Assembly (NCBI RefSeq): GCF_014779795.1
Contig: NZ_JACXZS010000001.1
Location: 620,001 to 684,000 of the forward strand
DNA: 64,000 nt
Direction of reading: 5' to 3'
From: Microbacterium helvum
GTDB lineage: Bacteria > Actinomycetota > Actinomycetes > Actinomycetales > Microbacteriaceae
In this document: positions 49,912 through 58,759 of the stretch, in pieces
Numbering within the stretch: position 1 is the first letter of the stretch
Layout of the letters: every line of letters begins with the position of its first letter
Program-made: the position numbers and the translations under genes
The notes under the pieces: generated by a model
What the model saw: the letters and a program-made list of their open reading frames with translations, nothing else
What the model was told of the DNA's origin: nothing
Databases searched by the model: none

Positions 49912-50118
49912 TCAGCGGTTCACGCCCGTCCCTGCGGGAGCCGGCTCGCGGGCGGGCCAGACGACGAGCAGGAAGGCGGCGATCGGCCCGAGGAAGAACG
50001 TCAGCAGGAACCACGTCCACGCCGAACGATTGCGCGTGCGTGCGAACCCTCCCGCCAGGATCGCGACGGTCAGCCACAGGGCCGAGACGATGGAGCTGAG
50101 AGCGGCGACATCCTGCAT
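49912..50118 (-). CDS. Small membrane protein, 68 residues
   Basis: Two hydrophobic helices (SIVSALWLTVAILAGGF and WFLLTFFLGPIAAFLLVVW) separated by an Arg-rich loop. Resembles short phospholipase_D-nuclease_N/PLDc_N-type membrane proteins, but the match is from memory. A -10 box TAGCGT ends seven bases before ATG 50118, and the final 17 bases of this leader are shared with the acetyltransferase gene. Confidence 0.6.
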   Translation of the reverse strand: MQDVAALSSIVSALWLTVAILAGGFARTRNRSAWTWFLLTFFLGPIAAFLLVVWPAREPAPAGTGVNR

Positions 50119-50121
50119 GCG

Positions 50122-50134
50122 CGCAACGCTAGCG
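50122..50134 (-). promoter_or_regulatory. -10 box TAGCGT before the small membrane protein
   Basis: On the minus strand TAGCGT is followed by TGCGCGC and ATG 50118. An identical TAGCGT-TGCGCGC-ATG precedes the acetyltransferase gene at 50651. Confidence 0.5.
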
Positions 50135-50180
50135 CAGCCCGTCGACGCGAGCGTGCGCTTCGGCGGAGGAGCGCGTCGCC

Positions 50181-50651
50181 CTACCGGATCGACTTGACGA
50201 GAAGCTCGTCGGTCTCTGTGGCTTGACGCCTGGTGCCGCCGTCATCCACGTACTCGTACGTCGTCGTGCTGATCTCGCCCGTCGCCGAGTACCCCAACCG
50301 CTCATACAAGGCACGAGCACGCGGGTTGTCGAGCCCGACGCCGACCGCGAGCGAGCTCCCCGGCTGCATCCGGATCTCAGCCTCGCGGATGATCGACGTG
50401 CCGATTCCTGAACCCCTGTGGCGGGCATCGACGTGGAGGTTCTTCAGCTCGGGCGGAGTCGATCGCCAGTCGAGCTGGCCGGAGCCCACCGGATCGGCGC
50501 CCACCCAGGCAACGAGAAGAAGACTGAGCCCCTCCTGCTGAAGCCGCCACATCGCCTCGACGAAGCCCTTGCCCTCCGGCTCAGTGCGTGCGATCAGCTC
50601 GACGTCACGCTCTGCCAGCTCGCGTACGTCGACCCGATGCGTTGCGTCCAT
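50181..50651 (-). CDS. GNAT-family N-acetyltransferase
   Basis: 156 residues. Acetyl-CoA loop ARHRGSGIGTSII (about 77-89) is the Q/RxxGxG/A motif; VGLDNPRARALYERLGY (about 107-123) is the typical GNAT C-terminal strand/helix. Transfers acetyl to an unknown amine. It probably has a leaderless transcript (TAGCGT seven bases before ATG 50651). A GGATGC palindrome lies just upstream. Confidence 0.88.
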   Translation of the reverse strand: MDATHRVDVRELAERDVELIARTEPEGKGFVEAMWRLQQEGLSLLLVAWVGADPVGSGQLDWRSTPPELKNLHVDARHRGSGIGTSIIREAEIRMQPGSSLAVGVGLDNPRARALYERLGYSATGEISTTTYEYVDDGGTRRQATETDELLVKSIR

Positions 50652-50666
50652 GCGCGCAACGCTAGT

Positions 50667-50688
50667 GGATGCCGGGAGCCCGGCATCC
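50667..50688. repeat. GGATGCCGGG palindrome before the acetyltransferase
   Basis: GGATGCCGGG, two spacer bases, CCCGGCATCC. It shares its core with the 30-bp palindrome at 49872, one gene pair away. Confidence 0.75.
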
Positions 50689-50791
50689 GCCCCCCCCTAC
50701 GCGCTCGCGCTGCTCAAACCTTCATCCGCGCCCGAACCACACGAGCGCGAATGCAGGTTTCGACAGCGCTGGCGCCGCGAGCGACCTGCGG

Positions 50792-53700
50792 TCAGATCAC
50801 CGACTCGCTCCACGGGTCGGGGTTGCCGAAGCGGTGCGCCGTGATCGTGACGGACTGCTCGTGCAGGAACGGGAGCAGCTCCAGACGGCCCGCTGTGGTG
50901 ACCTCGTTGTCGTAGACGGCGAGGTCGGGGTCACCGCCGACAGCCTGCGACACGAGGGTGTGCAGCGCGGCGACCGACTCGGCCTGGCCGATCAGCCGCA
51001 CGCGCGAGGGGCGCGGAGCAGGAGTCTCGTCAGCCACGGCGTCGAGCAGATCGTCGGGCGCCGTGATGCGCTGCAGCCATTCGGCGTCGTTCTCGACGTA
51101 CACGGCGATGCCCTGGTCCGTCAGCACGCGGCGCACCGCGGCCGGCAGGCCGACCGGCGCGCTGAGCGTCAACGTCGACCCCGCCCGCAGACCCGCCACG
51201 ACGACGCGCAGCACGGACTGCCATGACGCGTCGGCGGTGGCGCGCAGGGCGACGGAGCCGATCGGGCGATAGCGGAACAGGTTGCGCTCGACACCGAGCC
51301 CCGACACGTCCTTCACCTGGCCGAACTCGCGGTCCCACGCGATCGCGTCCGACAGCGCACCGCGGCGCAGCCACTCGAACGCCTCATAGTCCAAGGACGG
51401 CTGCGCGGCCTCGATGAGCGAGGCGATGCGCGTGTCGAGCCCCCGCAGATGAAGGGTGGTGGATGCCGGCGCCCCCGAGGTCGCACGCCACCGGCCGAGG
51501 CCGACAAGGTAGTTCGGGCCGCCCGCCTTCGCGCCGGCGCCGACCGAGGAGCGCTTCCAGCCGCCGAACGGCTGCCGCTGCACGATGGCGCCGGTGATGC
51601 CGCGGTTGACATAGAGGTTGCCGGCCTCGACGCGGTCGAGCCACAGCGCGAGGTCGTCGGGGTTCTGCGTGTACAGCCCCGCGGTGAGTCCGTAGGCGAC
51701 GGCGTTCTGCAGCTCGATCGCGTGCGACAGCGAGGTCGCGTGCATGACGCCGAGCACGGGCCCGAAGAACTCCTCGTGGTGGAACCGCGAGCCGGGCTGC
51801 ACGCCCACCCGGACGCCGGGCGTCCACAGCCGGCCGCGGTACTCGGGTGCGTCGTCGACACGGCGCGGCTCGACGAGCCACTGCTCCCCCTCATCGAGCG
51901 TCGTGAGCGCCCACTCCAGCTTGCCGCGGGGCGCCCCGACGACCGGCCCGACCTCGCTGAGCGGATCCGACGGCGGGCCCACCCGCAGCGAGTTCACCGC
52001 ATCCACCAGCTGGCGCGCGAAGCGGCGCGAGTGCCCGACGGGGCCGACCAGGATCGCGATCGACGCGGCCGAGCACTTCTGGCCGGCGTGGCCGAACGCG
52101 CTCTTGACGAGATCGGATGCCGCGAGGTCCAGGTCGGCGGTCGGCGTGACGATCATCGCGTTCTTGCCGCTGGTCTCGGCCAGCAGGGGCAGGTCGGGCC
52201 GCCACGAGCGGAAGAGCGCCGCCGTCTCCCAGGACCCGGTGAGGATCACGCGATCCACCGCCGGGTGCGACACGAGCGTCCGCCCGAGGTCGCCCTCATC
52301 GATGTCGACGAGCGCGAGCACGTCGCGGGGCACCCCGGCCGCCCACAGCGCCTCTGCCACGACGGCCGCGCACCGCCGCGCCTGCGGCGCCGGCTTGAAC
52401 ACGACACCCGAGCCCGCGGCGAGCGCGGCGAGCACCCCGCCCGCGGGGATCGCGATCGGGAAGTTCCACGGCGGCGTCACGACGGTCAGGCGCGCCGGTT
52501 CGAACACGGCGCCGCTCACGCGGTCGAGCTCGCGCGCGGTCGCCGCGTAGTAGTTCGCGAAATCCACGGCTTCGCTGACCTCGACGTCCGCCTCGGCGAA
52601 CACCTTGCCCGTCTCCGAGGCGGCGACCTCGATGAGCTCGCCGCGGCGTGCCTCCAGCGCGCGGGCCGCGGCCGTCAGCACGCCGGACCGGTCGGCCGCG
52701 GGCAGCGAACCCCATCGGCCGGCGGCATCCGTCACCCGCGCGATGATGGCCTGCAGCGTCTCGTCGTCGGTGACCCGCGCCGCCGCGATGGTCTCGTCGC
52801 CGGCGCGGGACGTCTCGATGCGGGAGAGGATGCCGCGGGCCCAGGCGCGATTGGCCGGCAGCGCGGGGTCGCTGTCGGGCGTGTTGCGGAACCCCGGTGC
52901 GCCGGCCGCGCGTGCGTCGGTCTGGCGCGGGGCGAACACCGCCGTCTCGATGAAGGCCTCGGCGCCGAACACCTGCTCGGGGACGGCGGGTTCGAGCGGG
53001 GCGGTGTCGGTGGATGCGGCCGAGCGCGCGATGCCCATGACGGCCTGGGTGAGGCCGGCCTCGTCGGCCCGTCGCAGGCGCGCGCGCAGACGCGGCGGCT
53101 GATCGCCGGTGGCTGCGTCACCGTCGGCGGCCGCCAGCTCGGCGGCCTCGGCGAGCCGGTCCTGGTCGCGCTTCGGTCCGAGCGCGAGGGCCGGGTCGTC
53201 GGCGCGGTCGAGCGACGCGAGGAAGCGGTCGCGCTCACGCTCGAACATCGCGGGGTCGTCGGCGAGGTCGAACGCGGCGGAGAGGAAGTTGTCGCTCGAC
53301 GCGTTCTCTTCGAGCCGGCGCACCAGGTAGCTGATCGCGACGTCGAACTCGTCGGGCCGCACCACCGGCACGTACAGCAGCACGTGCCCGACCTCGCGCG
53401 CGACCGCGGCGACCTGGCCCTGCGCCATGCCGAGCAGCATCTCGAACTCGACATCGGGACGCACCCCGGCCGCCCCGGCCAGCAGCCACGAGTACGCGAT
53501 GTCGAAGAGGTTGTGGCCGGCGACGCCGATCCGCACTCCGCGGGTGTGTGCCGGATCCAGCGCGTGCCGCAGGCACCGCACATAGTTGGCGTCCGAGTCG
53601 ACCTTGGCGTCATAGGTGGCGAGCGTCCACCCGTGCATGACGGCATCCACCCGCTCCATCGCGAGGTTCGCGCCCTTGACGAGCCGCACCTTGATGCGCG

Positions 53701-54610
53701 CGCCGCCGGCGTCGACGCGCTCGAGCGCCCACGCCGTCAGCTCCTGCAGGGCGGGCAGCGCGTCGGGCAGGTAGGCCTGCAGCACGATGCCCGCCTCGAG
53801 CCCGCGCAGCCGCGGGTCTTCGAGCAGCCGGATGAACACCGCGATGGTGAGGTCGAGGTCGCGGTACTCCTCCATGTCGAGGTTGATGAAGGTGCCATCG
53901 GCCGCGGCCGTCAGGTACAGCGGCAGCAGGCGCTCGACGACGTTGTCGACGACCTCGTCGAACGCCCACATCGAGATGTGGCTCGCGATCGCCGACACCT
54001 TGACCGAGACGTAGTCGACGTCGGGGCGGCGGATGAGATCGTGGATGCCGTCCAGCCGGCGCCGCGCCTCGTCTTCGCCGAGCACCGCCTCGCCGAGCAG
54101 ATTCAGATTGAGTCGCGCGCCGCCCGCGCGCAGCTGCTCGATGGCCGTGCCGAGCTTGTCGGGCCGGGCGTCGACCACGAGATGGCCCACCATCTCGCGC
54201 AGCACTCGCCGCGCGATCGGCACGACCGGCGTCGGCAGCACCGGTGCGACAGCGCCGCCGACGCGCACGGCCGAGCGCAGGTACCAGGGCAGGAACCCGG
54301 GCACGAGCGGTGCGACCCGGTGCAGGTGGGACGCCGCCGCCGACAGGCTCTCGGGACGCATCACGCCGTCCACGAACCCGATCGTGAACGGCAGGCCGTT
54401 CGGGTCTTTCAGCACTCCGGCCAGCCGTTCGGCCGCGGGATCCGCCTCGACCTCCGCGCTCTCGGCCGTCCACCGCTGCGCCAGCGCCACGGCATCCTCG
54501 ACCAGATCCCGATGGGCTTGCGGTTCCATGCGCGCTCCGTCCGCCTCTGCGTTCACCTGAGTGACTCCAGCCTGCACCTCTTCGTGCGCGATCGGCTCGA
54601 CATGTGCCAT
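50792..54610 (-). CDS. putA: Bifunctional proline dehydrogenase / P5C dehydrogenase
   Basis: 1272 residues from ATG 54610; ATG 54640 (10 residues longer) is possible. N-terminal proline dehydrogenase barrel with KVSAIASHIS, IKVRLVKGANLAMERVD and GVAGHNLFDIAYSW. P5C dehydrogenase follows from about residue 640: TPPWNFPIAIPAGG, catalytic Glu in LAETSGKNAMIV and Cys in GHAGQKCSAASIAIL, then EEFFGPVLGVMH. Together they oxidise proline to glutamate using FAD and NAD. There is no N-terminal DNA-binding ribbon-helix-helix, so control is left to the divergent LysR gene. The C-terminal 200 residues match other fused actinobacterial PutAs. Confidence 0.95.
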   Translation of the reverse strand: MAHVEPIAHEEVQAGVTQVNAEADGARMEPQAHRDLVEDAVALAQRWTAESAEVEADPAAERLAGVLKDPNGLPFTIGFVDGVMRPESLSAAASHLHRVAPLVPGFLPWYLRSAVRVGGAVAPVLPTPVVPIARRVLREMVGHLVVDARPDKLGTAIEQLRAGGARLNLNLLGEAVLGEDEARRRLDGIHDLIRRPDVDYVSVKVSAIASHISMWAFDEVVDNVVERLLPLYLTAAADGTFINLDMEEYRDLDLTIAVFIRLLEDPRLRGLEAGIVLQAYLPDALPALQELTAWALERVDAGGARIKVRLVKGANLAMERVDAVMHGWTLATYDAKVDSDANYVRCLRHALDPAHTRGVRIGVAGHNLFDIAYSWLLAGAAGVRPDVEFEMLLGMAQGQVAAVAREVGHVLLYVPVVRPDEFDVAISYLVRRLEENASSDNFLSAAFDLADDPAMFERERDRFLASLDRADDPALALGPKRDQDRLAEAAELAAADGDAATGDQPPRLRARLRRADEAGLTQAVMGIARSAASTDTAPLEPAVPEQVFGAEAFIETAVFAPRQTDARAAGAPGFRNTPDSDPALPANRAWARGILSRIETSRAGDETIAAARVTDDETLQAIIARVTDAAGRWGSLPAADRSGVLTAAARALEARRGELIEVAASETGKVFAEADVEVSEAVDFANYYAATARELDRVSGAVFEPARLTVVTPPWNFPIAIPAGGVLAALAAGSGVVFKPAPQARRCAAVVAEALWAAGVPRDVLALVDIDEGDLGRTLVSHPAVDRVILTGSWETAALFRSWRPDLPLLAETSGKNAMIVTPTADLDLAASDLVKSAFGHAGQKCSAASIAILVGPVGHSRRFARQLVDAVNSLRVGPPSDPLSEVGPVVGAPRGKLEWALTTLDEGEQWLVEPRRVDDAPEYRGRLWTPGVRVGVQPGSRFHHEEFFGPVLGVMHATSLSHAIELQNAVAYGLTAGLYTQNPDDLALWLDRVEAGNLYVNRGITGAIVQRQPFGGWKRSSVGAGAKAGGPNYLVGLGRWRATSGAPASTTLHLRGLDTRIASLIEAAQPSLDYEAFEWLRRGALSDAIAWDREFGQVKDVSGLGVERNLFRYRPIGSVALRATADASWQSVLRVVVAGLRAGSTLTLSAPVGLPAAVRRVLTDQGIAVYVENDAEWLQRITAPDDLLDAVADETPAPRPSRVRLIGQAESVAALHTLVSQAVGGDPDLAVYDNEVTTAGRLELLPFLHEQSVTITAHRFGNPDPWSESVI

Positions 54611-54686
54611 GCGTCCAGGGTGCGGCATCCATTCATTCATGAAAAGCGAGCATCTATGATCTGTATCGTTCGATTCTGTCGATGGG

Positions 54687-55574
54687 ATGCCGGTGCTCGA
54701 ACTTCGCCGTCTCAGGCTGCTGCACGAGCTCGCGCTGCGGGGAACGCTCGCCGCCGTCGCCGACGCCCTGTCGTACAGCCCGTCGACGATCTCGCAGCAG
54801 CTCGCGCTGCTGGAGAAGGAGGCGGGCGTCGCACTGCTCGTCCCGGACGGGCGACGGGTGCGCCTCACCGAGCACGGACGCGTGCTGGCCGCCCACGCGG
54901 CGCGCGCGCTCGACCTCGACGAGCAGGCCAGGGGCGAGCTCGAGTCGCTGACGCCGGGACTCGCTCCGGTCCGCGTCGCAGTGATGCAGACGGCGACGCT
55001 CGCCCTGCTGCCCGGGGCACTCGGACTGCTGAACGAGCGTGCGCCGTCGTTGCGCGTCGAACTCGTGCAGCTGCCGCCGGAGCAGGGCCTGTTCGAACTG
55101 ACGGCGCGCGGCGTCGACCTCGTGATCGCCGAGCAGTACCCCGGGCACACTCGCGCGCACGTCGCCGGGCTCGAGCGTGAGGTGCTGGGCACGGACCCTC
55201 TTCACCTGGCGGTGGCACCCGCCGATCCCGCCGGTTCGCTCGATGATCTGCGACAGCGGGCGTGGGCGATGGAGCCCGCGGGCACCGCGGCCCGCCAGTG
55301 GGCGGTGCAGCAGTGCCGTGCCGCCGGGTTCGAGCCCGACGTGCGCTTCGAGCTGGCCGATCTCACCGCCCACGCACGGCTGGTCGCGGCGGGTCAGGCG
55401 GTGGCGGTGCTCCCCGACCTGCTGTGGACCGGCGCGCCGGCACCCGTCCGGCTGCTCGACCTTCCGGGGCGTCCCGCACGCGAGGTCTTCCTGGCGCAGC
55501 GGATCGCGTCACGCGACCGCGCGGGCATCGTCGAGGTGCGCCGTGCGCTGCGCGATGCTTTCGCCGCGAAATGA
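54687..55574 (+). CDS. LysR-family regulator, probable putA activator
   Basis: 295 residues. Winged helix LELRRLRLLHELALRGTLAA with VADALSYSPSTISQQLALLE (about 24-43), then a periplasmic-binding-like domain with PVRVAVMQTATLALLPGAL. Divergent from putA with 76 bp between starts, the arrangement of proline-responsive LysR regulators (PutR/HypR type). The inducer is not directly shown. Confidence 0.88.
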   Translation: MPVLELRRLRLLHELALRGTLAAVADALSYSPSTISQQLALLEKEAGVALLVPDGRRVRLTEHGRVLAAHAARALDLDEQARGELESLTPGLAPVRVAVMQTATLALLPGALGLLNERAPSLRVELVQLPPEQGLFELTARGVDLVIAEQYPGHTRAHVAGLEREVLGTDPLHLAVAPADPAGSLDDLRQRAWAMEPAGTAARQWAVQQCRAAGFEPDVRFELADLTAHARLVAAGQAVAVLPDLLWTGAPAPVRLLDLPGRPAREVFLAQRIASRDRAGIVEVRRALRDAFAAK

Positions 55575-55590
55575 CCCGCGCCCGGCCCTC

Positions 55591-55596
55591 TAGGCT
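55591..55596 (+). promoter_or_regulatory. -10 box TAGGCT of the membrane-protein operon
   Basis: TAGGCT, GGGCAG, GTG 55603. Six-base spacing again suggests initiation at the start codon. Confidence 0.5.
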
Positions 55597-55602
55597 GGGC
55601 AG

Positions 55603-56298
55603 GTGTCTGAGCAGCCTCCCGCAGCCCCCGCGCGGAAGAGCCGCTTCACCTGGGTGCGAGCGGCGACCGATCGCGTGCCCACGGCGTGGTTCGCGGCGAT
55701 CGGCACGGGCGTGTTCCTGGCCGCGACGGCGGCGTTCGGCGGGCTGGCGGAGGCGACACCGCCACCGCTCGCCGAGCTGAAGCCGGGCGAGGCTCACGTC
55801 ACCGACATGCGCACCCTCACGGTCGTCAAAGCCGTGCTGATCGACGAGCTTCCGGGATCGGGCACCTGGCCCGAGGACGGCGAGCGCGTGCTCGCGGTCG
55901 TGGTCGACGTCACGAACAACTGGGATCAACCCCTGCGCACGACGGGAGCGTGGAGCGTGGAGGAGTCGTTTTCGATCAAGGGCCTCGAGAGCGACCGCGA
56001 CCTCGGCGATGACGAGAAGGACCCCGGGCCGAGCGTCGCCCGCTATGACGACACCACGCTCGGCCCGGCACTGCAGCCGGGAGTCCCTGCCAAGATCGTC
56101 TACTCCTGGGCGGTGGACGCCGACGACTATCAGGCTGGTGACGAGCTCGAGGTCGCCCTCGATGACATGACGCTGTACACGGCGTCGTTCGTCGCCCAGG
56201 GCAGCAACTGGCAGGATCCGGTGCCGACGGCGACCATGTCGCTGCCGATCGAGGACGTCGGCGCCGGCGTGGAGGAGGAGGGGTCCGGTGACGGCTGA
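55603..56298 (+). CDS. Single-pass membrane protein with extracytoplasmic beta domain
   Basis: 231 residues from GTG 55603. One helix (VPTAWFAAIGTGVFLAATAAF, about 25-45) followed by a soluble domain (LKPGEAHVTDMRTLTVVKAV, VLAVVVDVTNNWDQPLRTT) reminiscent of DUF4352-type Ig-like modules. First of three co-directional genes encoding similar anchored domains. No known function. Confidence 0.7.
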   Translation: MSEQPPAAPARKSRFTWVRAATDRVPTAWFAAIGTGVFLAATAAFGGLAEATPPPLAELKPGEAHVTDMRTLTVVKAVLIDELPGSGTWPEDGERVLAVVVDVTNNWDQPLRTTGAWSVEESFSIKGLESDRDLGDDEKDPGPSVARYDDTTLGPALQPGVPAKIVYSWAVDADDYQAGDELEVALDDMTLYTASFVAQGSNWQDPVPTATMSLPIEDVGAGVEEEGSGDG

Positions 56299-56893
56299 AT
56301 ATGCGCCCGCGACCACGCCCATCGCCACGACGTCATCGTCCATGCTCCCGTCATGGGCCGCGTGGACCATCGGCCTTATTTTCATCGTCGCAGCCTGGTT
56401 CGTCTCGCTGGCGACGCCGGGCGACGTGCAGAAGAAGGCGCCGTTCGAGGTGCCCGCGACGATCGGTCAGGCCGCCACCGGGCGGAACATCGCTGTGACC
56501 TTCACCGACCTCCGTCGTGCCGACACGGTGAATGCGACGGCCTGGTCGGCCGAGGGGAACTGGCTGGTCGTGGATCTGGATGCGGAGGCCGTTCTCACCG
56601 AGACAGGAGCCTCGCTCCGCTCTGCACAGCTGCGGATCGACGGCAAGCAGTTCGACGCGAGCGAGCGGCCGAAGTCGTTCTACCGGGGAGCGCTGCACGT
56701 CGGCGTCCCGCAGTCAGGCAGCCTCGCGTTCGAGCTGCCCGCCGACCTCCGTGCCGGCGAGGGCCGGATCGAGCTGGCGCTCAACGGCGTCAACCCCGAG
56801 CTCGACTCGATGATCGTGCTGACAATCGACCTCGCCGACGTGCCTGCGGTCGACGAGACGGACCTGCTGACGACGGGATGGACCAACCCGTGA
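56288..56893 (+). CDS. Second single-pass membrane protein of the operon
   Basis: 201 residues from GTG 56288, overlapping the previous gene by 11 bp. Helix at about 24-42 (AWTIGLIFIVAAWFVSLA), then an extracytoplasmic beta-rich domain (IAVTFTDLRRADTVNATAWS, LRSAQLRIDGKQFD). The architecture parallels its neighbours, so the three may assemble together. Function unknown. Confidence 0.7.
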   Translation: MTAEYAPATTPIATTSSSMLPSWAAWTIGLIFIVAAWFVSLATPGDVQKKAPFEVPATIGQAATGRNIAVTFTDLRRADTVNATAWSAEGNWLVVDLDAEAVLTETGASLRSAQLRIDGKQFDASERPKSFYRGALHVGVPQSGSLAFELPADLRAGEGRIELALNGVNPELDSMIVLTIDLADVPAVDETDLLTTGWTNP

Positions 56894-57402
56894 CCGGATG
56901 GTGGCGTTCCAATGCGGTCGCGCTGGGCGCAGTCCTGGTGCTCGTGCCGGCGACCTACGCCGCGATGGCGTGGAACGAGTGGTCGGAGACGCTGCAGGGC
57001 ACACCGACCCAGCCGATCCTCCTGCAGCCGGGTGAATCGACCGAGTACGTGGGTGCGACGATCGGCCCGGTCGCGGCGGAGTACGGCGAGTTCCCCGATG
57101 CCCCGCAAGGCGGCAAAGTGATCACGGTCGAGATCCAGATCGATCCCGCGGGCGCCGAGTTCGCGTGCTCCACGCCCGAACTGCACGAGACCGGCGGCCT
57201 GGAACGACAGTGGAGCTACACCACCGATCTGGGCCGGGAGTGGGACGACGACCTGCATACCGGGTGCGACTCCGAGCTGACCGAGCCCTATGCGATCACG
57301 GTCGACTACCTCGTCGCCGAGGACGTGTCGGGGCCGTTCACCGTCTGGCTCGCGTCCAAACCCGGGCTGCCGGAGTTCGTGAGCGCCGTCGTCGACCCCT
57401 GA
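56890..57402 (+). CDS. Third single-pass membrane protein of the operon
   Basis: 170 residues from GTG 56890, whose first bases form a GTGA overlap with the previous stop; ATG 56878 is an alternative. Helix at about 6-25 (NAVALGAVLVLVPATYAAMA) and a soluble domain with two Cys (EFACSTPELHE, LHTGCDSELTE) that could form a disulfide. Its last 97 bp overlap the convergent polytopic membrane-protein gene. Confidence 0.7.
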   Translation: MTGWWRSNAVALGAVLVLVPATYAAMAWNEWSETLQGTPTQPILLQPGESTEYVGATIGPVAAEYGEFPDAPQGGKVITVEIQIDPAGAEFACSTPELHETGGLERQWSYTTDLGREWDDDLHTGCDSELTEPYAITVDYLVAEDVSGPFTVWLASKPGLPEFVSAVVDP

Positions 57403-58673
57403 TCCGTGACCGCCTGCGGCGACGAAGAACCGGATGCCGCGGCATCCGTCTCTCCCCCCGCGAGGCGTCCGCGCAGTCGCCCGATGACGCCGTCGTAGCC
57501 GCCAGCCACGAGCGCGATGCGCACAGGCTCGATGAGGACCGGGGCGATCAGGAAGATCAACTGGTCGTTGATGAACCAGAAGCTCAGAGGCTGTGGGCCG
57601 AACGCACGCGGAATCGCCCATTCGAGCACCCCTTGCACCCAGAGCAGCAGGGTGTAGAGCAGCACGAATCCCCCGATGAGCACCGGCCCGGCGCGCCACA
57701 TCAGCACCAGCGCGTTGCCGATCGGCGTGAACCGGCTGATGAGCTCGCTCCAGATGTCCGCCAGGCGTGAGCGGAGGCGTGCCGGCAGCGATGTGTATCG
57801 CGTGCGGATGCGGCGACCCACCTCGCCGCCGAGTTCCGTCGCGTCGATCGCCTGCGGCGCGACCGCCTGCCCGTACAGCACGCCCGCGATCGTCAGCCAC
57901 GCGATCGGCAGCAGGATGATGCCGCCGGCCTCGCCGAGCAACCAGTCGGTCGCACCCCACAGCCAGCCGAGCGGCACGAACACCGACTCCATCAGCGACC
58001 GGATGTCGCCGAGCCACACCATGCCCTGCCGTGAGCCGACCCATGCCGTGACGGCTCCGACAACATCGGAGATGACGATCGCCGCGAAGTACACCCACAC
58101 GGCTTCGAGGTAGGCCGCGATGAACCCGAACCCGCGCGGAAGACGATCGCGATGGCGCTTGAGCAGCCAGCGCAGCGCGAAGGCGACGACCACGATCGCG
58201 ACGGTCAGGGGCGTGGCCGTGACCATCCCGCCCACCCCGTCCCCGCGAGCTTCGTCGGTCAGCAGTCGCCCGGTCGAGAGCTCCAGCGCACGGAGCGAAT
58301 AGGCCACCGCGTCTTCGCGCAGGTACCCCCATGCCGCGTAGAACGCGAAGAACGGGAGGATGCCGACCATCAGGGCGTCGAAGAACTCGCGGCGTCGGGT
58401 CGGACCGTCGGTCGGCAGCGGGGCGATCGCCCGCAGCTGCCGCATGCCGTCGCGCAGCACCAGGAACATGGCGACCAGCGCGACGAGTCGCACGAGGATC
58501 GCGATCGGCAGCAGCAGCGATCCGGCGACGGCGTTGTACGAGCCGACCCATCCCGCCACCTCGATGACCCCGTACCGGACGAGGATCGCACCGAGATACA
58601 GCGCCAGCAGCACCGGCCAGTGCCGCCACAGCAGGCGGCCTGCGGTGCGCAGCACGGCGAGCAGATCGGTCAC
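57306..58673 (-). CDS. Polytopic membrane protein of unknown family
   Basis: 455 residues from GTG 58673, with TAGCGT six bases before it. About eight hydrophobic helices, beginning VLLALYLGAILVRYGVIEVA. The last 50 residues (after LRGRLAGGETDA) are hydrophilic, Ser/Thr-rich and overlap the convergent gene by 97 bp. It may be a membrane partner of the three anchored proteins on the other strand. No family recognised. Confidence 0.72.
   Translation of the reverse strand: MTDLLAVLRTAGRLLWRHWPVLLALYLGAILVRYGVIEVAGWVGSYNAVAGSLLLPIAILVRLVALVAMFLVLRDGMRQLRAIAPLPTDGPTRRREFFDALMVGILPFFAFYAAWGYLREDAVAYSLRALELSTGRLLTDEARGDGVGGMVTATPLTVAIVVVAFALRWLLKRHRDRLPRGFGFIAAYLEAVWVYFAAIVISDVVGAVTAWVGSRQGMVWLGDIRSLMESVFVPLGWLWGATDWLLGEAGGIILLPIAWLTIAGVLYGQAVAPQAIDATELGGEVGRRIRTRYTSLPARLRSRLADIWSELISRFTPIGNALVLMWRAGPVLIGGFVLLYTLLLWVQGVLEWAIPRAFGPQPLSFWFINDQLIFLIAPVLIEPVRIALVAGGYDGVIGRLRGRLAGGETDAAASGSSSPQAVTDQGSTTALTNSGSPGLDASQTVNGPDTSSATR
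57431..57448. repeat. 18-bp perfect palindrome CGGATGCCGCGGCATCCG
   Basis: A GGATGC palindrome within the C-terminal tail of the polytopic protein, 28 bp past the stop of the convergent gene. It encodes an Asp-Ala-Ala-Ala-Ser stretch. Confidence 0.75.
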
Positions 58674-58679
58674 CCGCCT

Positions 58680-58685
58680 ACGCTA
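58680..58685 (-). promoter_or_regulatory. -10 box TAGCGT of the polytopic membrane protein
   Basis: On the minus strand TAGCGT, AGGCGG, GTG 58673. AGGCGG could alternatively serve as a ribosome site for a longer transcript. Confidence 0.45.
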
Positions 58686-58759
58686 TCGGGCGTCGGAGTC
58701 CTGTTTCGCGCGCGAGAGGCGGCCGCGCCGCGTGGCCCCCGGCCGCGGCGCGGCCGCGG

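Noticed and set aside
51449..55180. A 1243-codon plus-strand open frame opposite putA
   Set aside because: It mirrors the high-GC third positions of putA, is Arg/Gly/Pro-rich and lacks domains.
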